Shown here in pieces: positions 42,693 through 43,228 of a stretch of DNA of 43,228 nucleotides (position 1 is its first letter; each line of letters begins with the position of its first letter). The stretch covers positions 1 through 43,228 of the forward strand of contig PFRJ01000049.1 in assembly GCA_002788515.1 (NCBI GenBank), written 5' to 3'. Both the position numbers and the translations under genes were made by a program. The notes beneath the pieces were generated by a model. That model worked only from the letters and a program-made list of their open reading frames with translations, did no database searches and had not been told where the DNA came from. This DNA comes from Nitrosopumilales archaeon CG_4_9_14_0_2_um_filter_34_16 (GTDB lineage Archaea; Thermoproteota; Nitrososphaeria; Nitrososphaerales; Nitrosopumilaceae).

Positions 42693-43228
42693 TTAAGCTG
42701 CACAGAGTTCTATTACTGTGTGTATCGCGATTGTTCCTGAATTTGTAATTGAGCCGTTACACAAGTTGTGTATGTTTCCCCAATTGGTGATTGTGTTACT
42801 ATTAGAAAACAATCCTTGATTTATGATTGTATCAAAATTCATAACTGGACCACTATTGGTGAATGTACCAGATGTCATGATGGTGCCACTGTTAACCAAG
42901 TTCAATGAGTTGGTAAATGTGCCACTACTAATTATAACACCATCCGGACCTACTTTGATAGTACCAGATGTTGTAATTACACCAGTGTTAGTCAAGTGAC
43001 CATTATTTTGGATAACACCTGTTGGACCATTAGTTATTGTTCCAGATGATGTTAGTTCACCAAAATTATTGAATGGGCCGCTATTTGTTATTGTACCAGT
43101 TACACTATCAATAACACCGTTATTGGTAAATTCGCCAGACGTTGTAATTACACCGCCACTTGCGATGTTAATTGTTCCATCATTTACGATAACACCGCTG
43201 CTAGTTACTGTTCCAATGTCAAAGTTGA
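42693..43228 (-). CDS. C-terminal part of a beta-helix-like repeat surface protein
   Basis: The frame is open from the right window edge to a TAA at 42693, about 178 codons; the start and any signal peptide lie outside. The sequence is a chain of short imperfect repeats of type T-N-S-G-T-I-x-x-S-G-x-F/I, roughly every 8-12 residues, rich in Asn, Ser, Gly and Thr with almost no charge, which is typical of right-handed beta-helix or autotransporter-like adhesins. It ends with a Cys-containing segment (IHNLCNGSI) and ELCAA. Probable role: cell-surface fibre or adhesin. Confidence 0.7.
   Translation of the reverse strand, partial: NFDIGTVTSSGVIVNDGTINIASGGVITTSGEFTNNGVIDSVTGTITNSGPFNNFGELTSSGTITNGPTGVIQNNGHLTNTGVITTSGTIKVGPDGVIISSGTFTNSLNLVNSGTIMTSGTFTNSGPVMNFDTIINQGLFSNSNTITNWGNIHNLCNGSITNSGTIAIHTVIELCAA

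Noticed and set aside
1-43228. tRNA, rRNA, CRISPR arrays and insertion sequences
   Set aside because: I looked for T-arm-like motifs, direct repeats with spacers, and transposase motifs on both strands and saw none. Covariance-model searches were not possible.

Overview
The window looks like a chromosomal segment of an ammonia-oxidising thaumarchaeon (Nitrososphaerota), most like the marine Nitrosopumilus group. The evidence is combined: strongly AT-rich DNA, an archaeal information-processing set (aEF1B, Cdc48, Rpo7 and Spt4), an ESCRT-III/CdvB division-type protein, a geranylgeranyl-reductase-like flavoprotein for archaeal lipids, GTP-dependent dephospho-CoA kinase, several copper cupredoxins, and many tiny Cys-rich zinc proteins. 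I see no rRNA, tRNA, CRISPR array, insertion sequence or phage gene. Many genes have a TATA-like box about 24-27 nt before the start codon, which implies leaderless mRNAs and helped me choose several starts.

Layout. 1-9.6 kb: a partial secreted cupredoxin, an aminotransferase, a type II NADH dehydrogenase fused to a membrane domain and a C2H2 finger, a winged-helix regulator, a broken ORF, DUF1059, a CdvB paralog, a membrane paralog of the NDH-2 leader domain, an MscS channel and DUF427. 9.7-17.5 kb: an accessory stretch with a Rieske plus flavodoxin unit split by a frameshift, a duplicated secreted protein, DUF3179, and a thiol/metal cluster (two small Cys-motif membrane proteins, a DsbA-like oxidoreductase, a 36-residue Cys-rich peptide, a C2H2 protein). 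It also holds a strong candidate small RNA on the minus strand at 17148-17208. 17.7-24.7 kb: lipid and translation genes, Cdc48, heme farnesyltransferase, a membrane double cupredoxin, a JAMM protease and a cyclophilin-fold protein.

24.8-31.2 kb is a phosphate-uptake locus: pstC-pstA-pstB-phoU, a divergent AbrB-PhoU regulator, and pstS with a CFI-box and membrane tail. A CTATATAG palindrome occurs at three places here. One copy sits 64 nt before pstS, and another sits exactly 64 nt before an ORF for a 23-residue aspartate-rich micropeptide. 31.3-34.1 kb: small proteins, including three overlapping zinc-ribbon genes divergent from a Fur-family regulator, with two 19-bp operators of the Fur 7-1-7 type between them. 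34.2-43.2 kb is core metabolism: a K+-independent H+-pyrophosphatase, an SprT-like protein, dephospho-CoA kinase, an Mrp/ApbC ATPase, RNA polymerase Rpo7 with Spt4, a complete aspartate-to-NAD set (nadC, nadA, nadX), and the C-terminal part of a repetitive beta-helix-like surface protein running off the window.

Best candidates for something undescribed are the hairpin RNA that displays an anti-Shine-Dalgarno-like loop, the phosphate-motif-linked Asp-rich micropeptide, the Fur-box-controlled trio of mini zinc ribbons, the NDH-2/membrane/zinc-finger fusion with its stand-alone paralog, and the frameshifted Rieske-flavodoxin.
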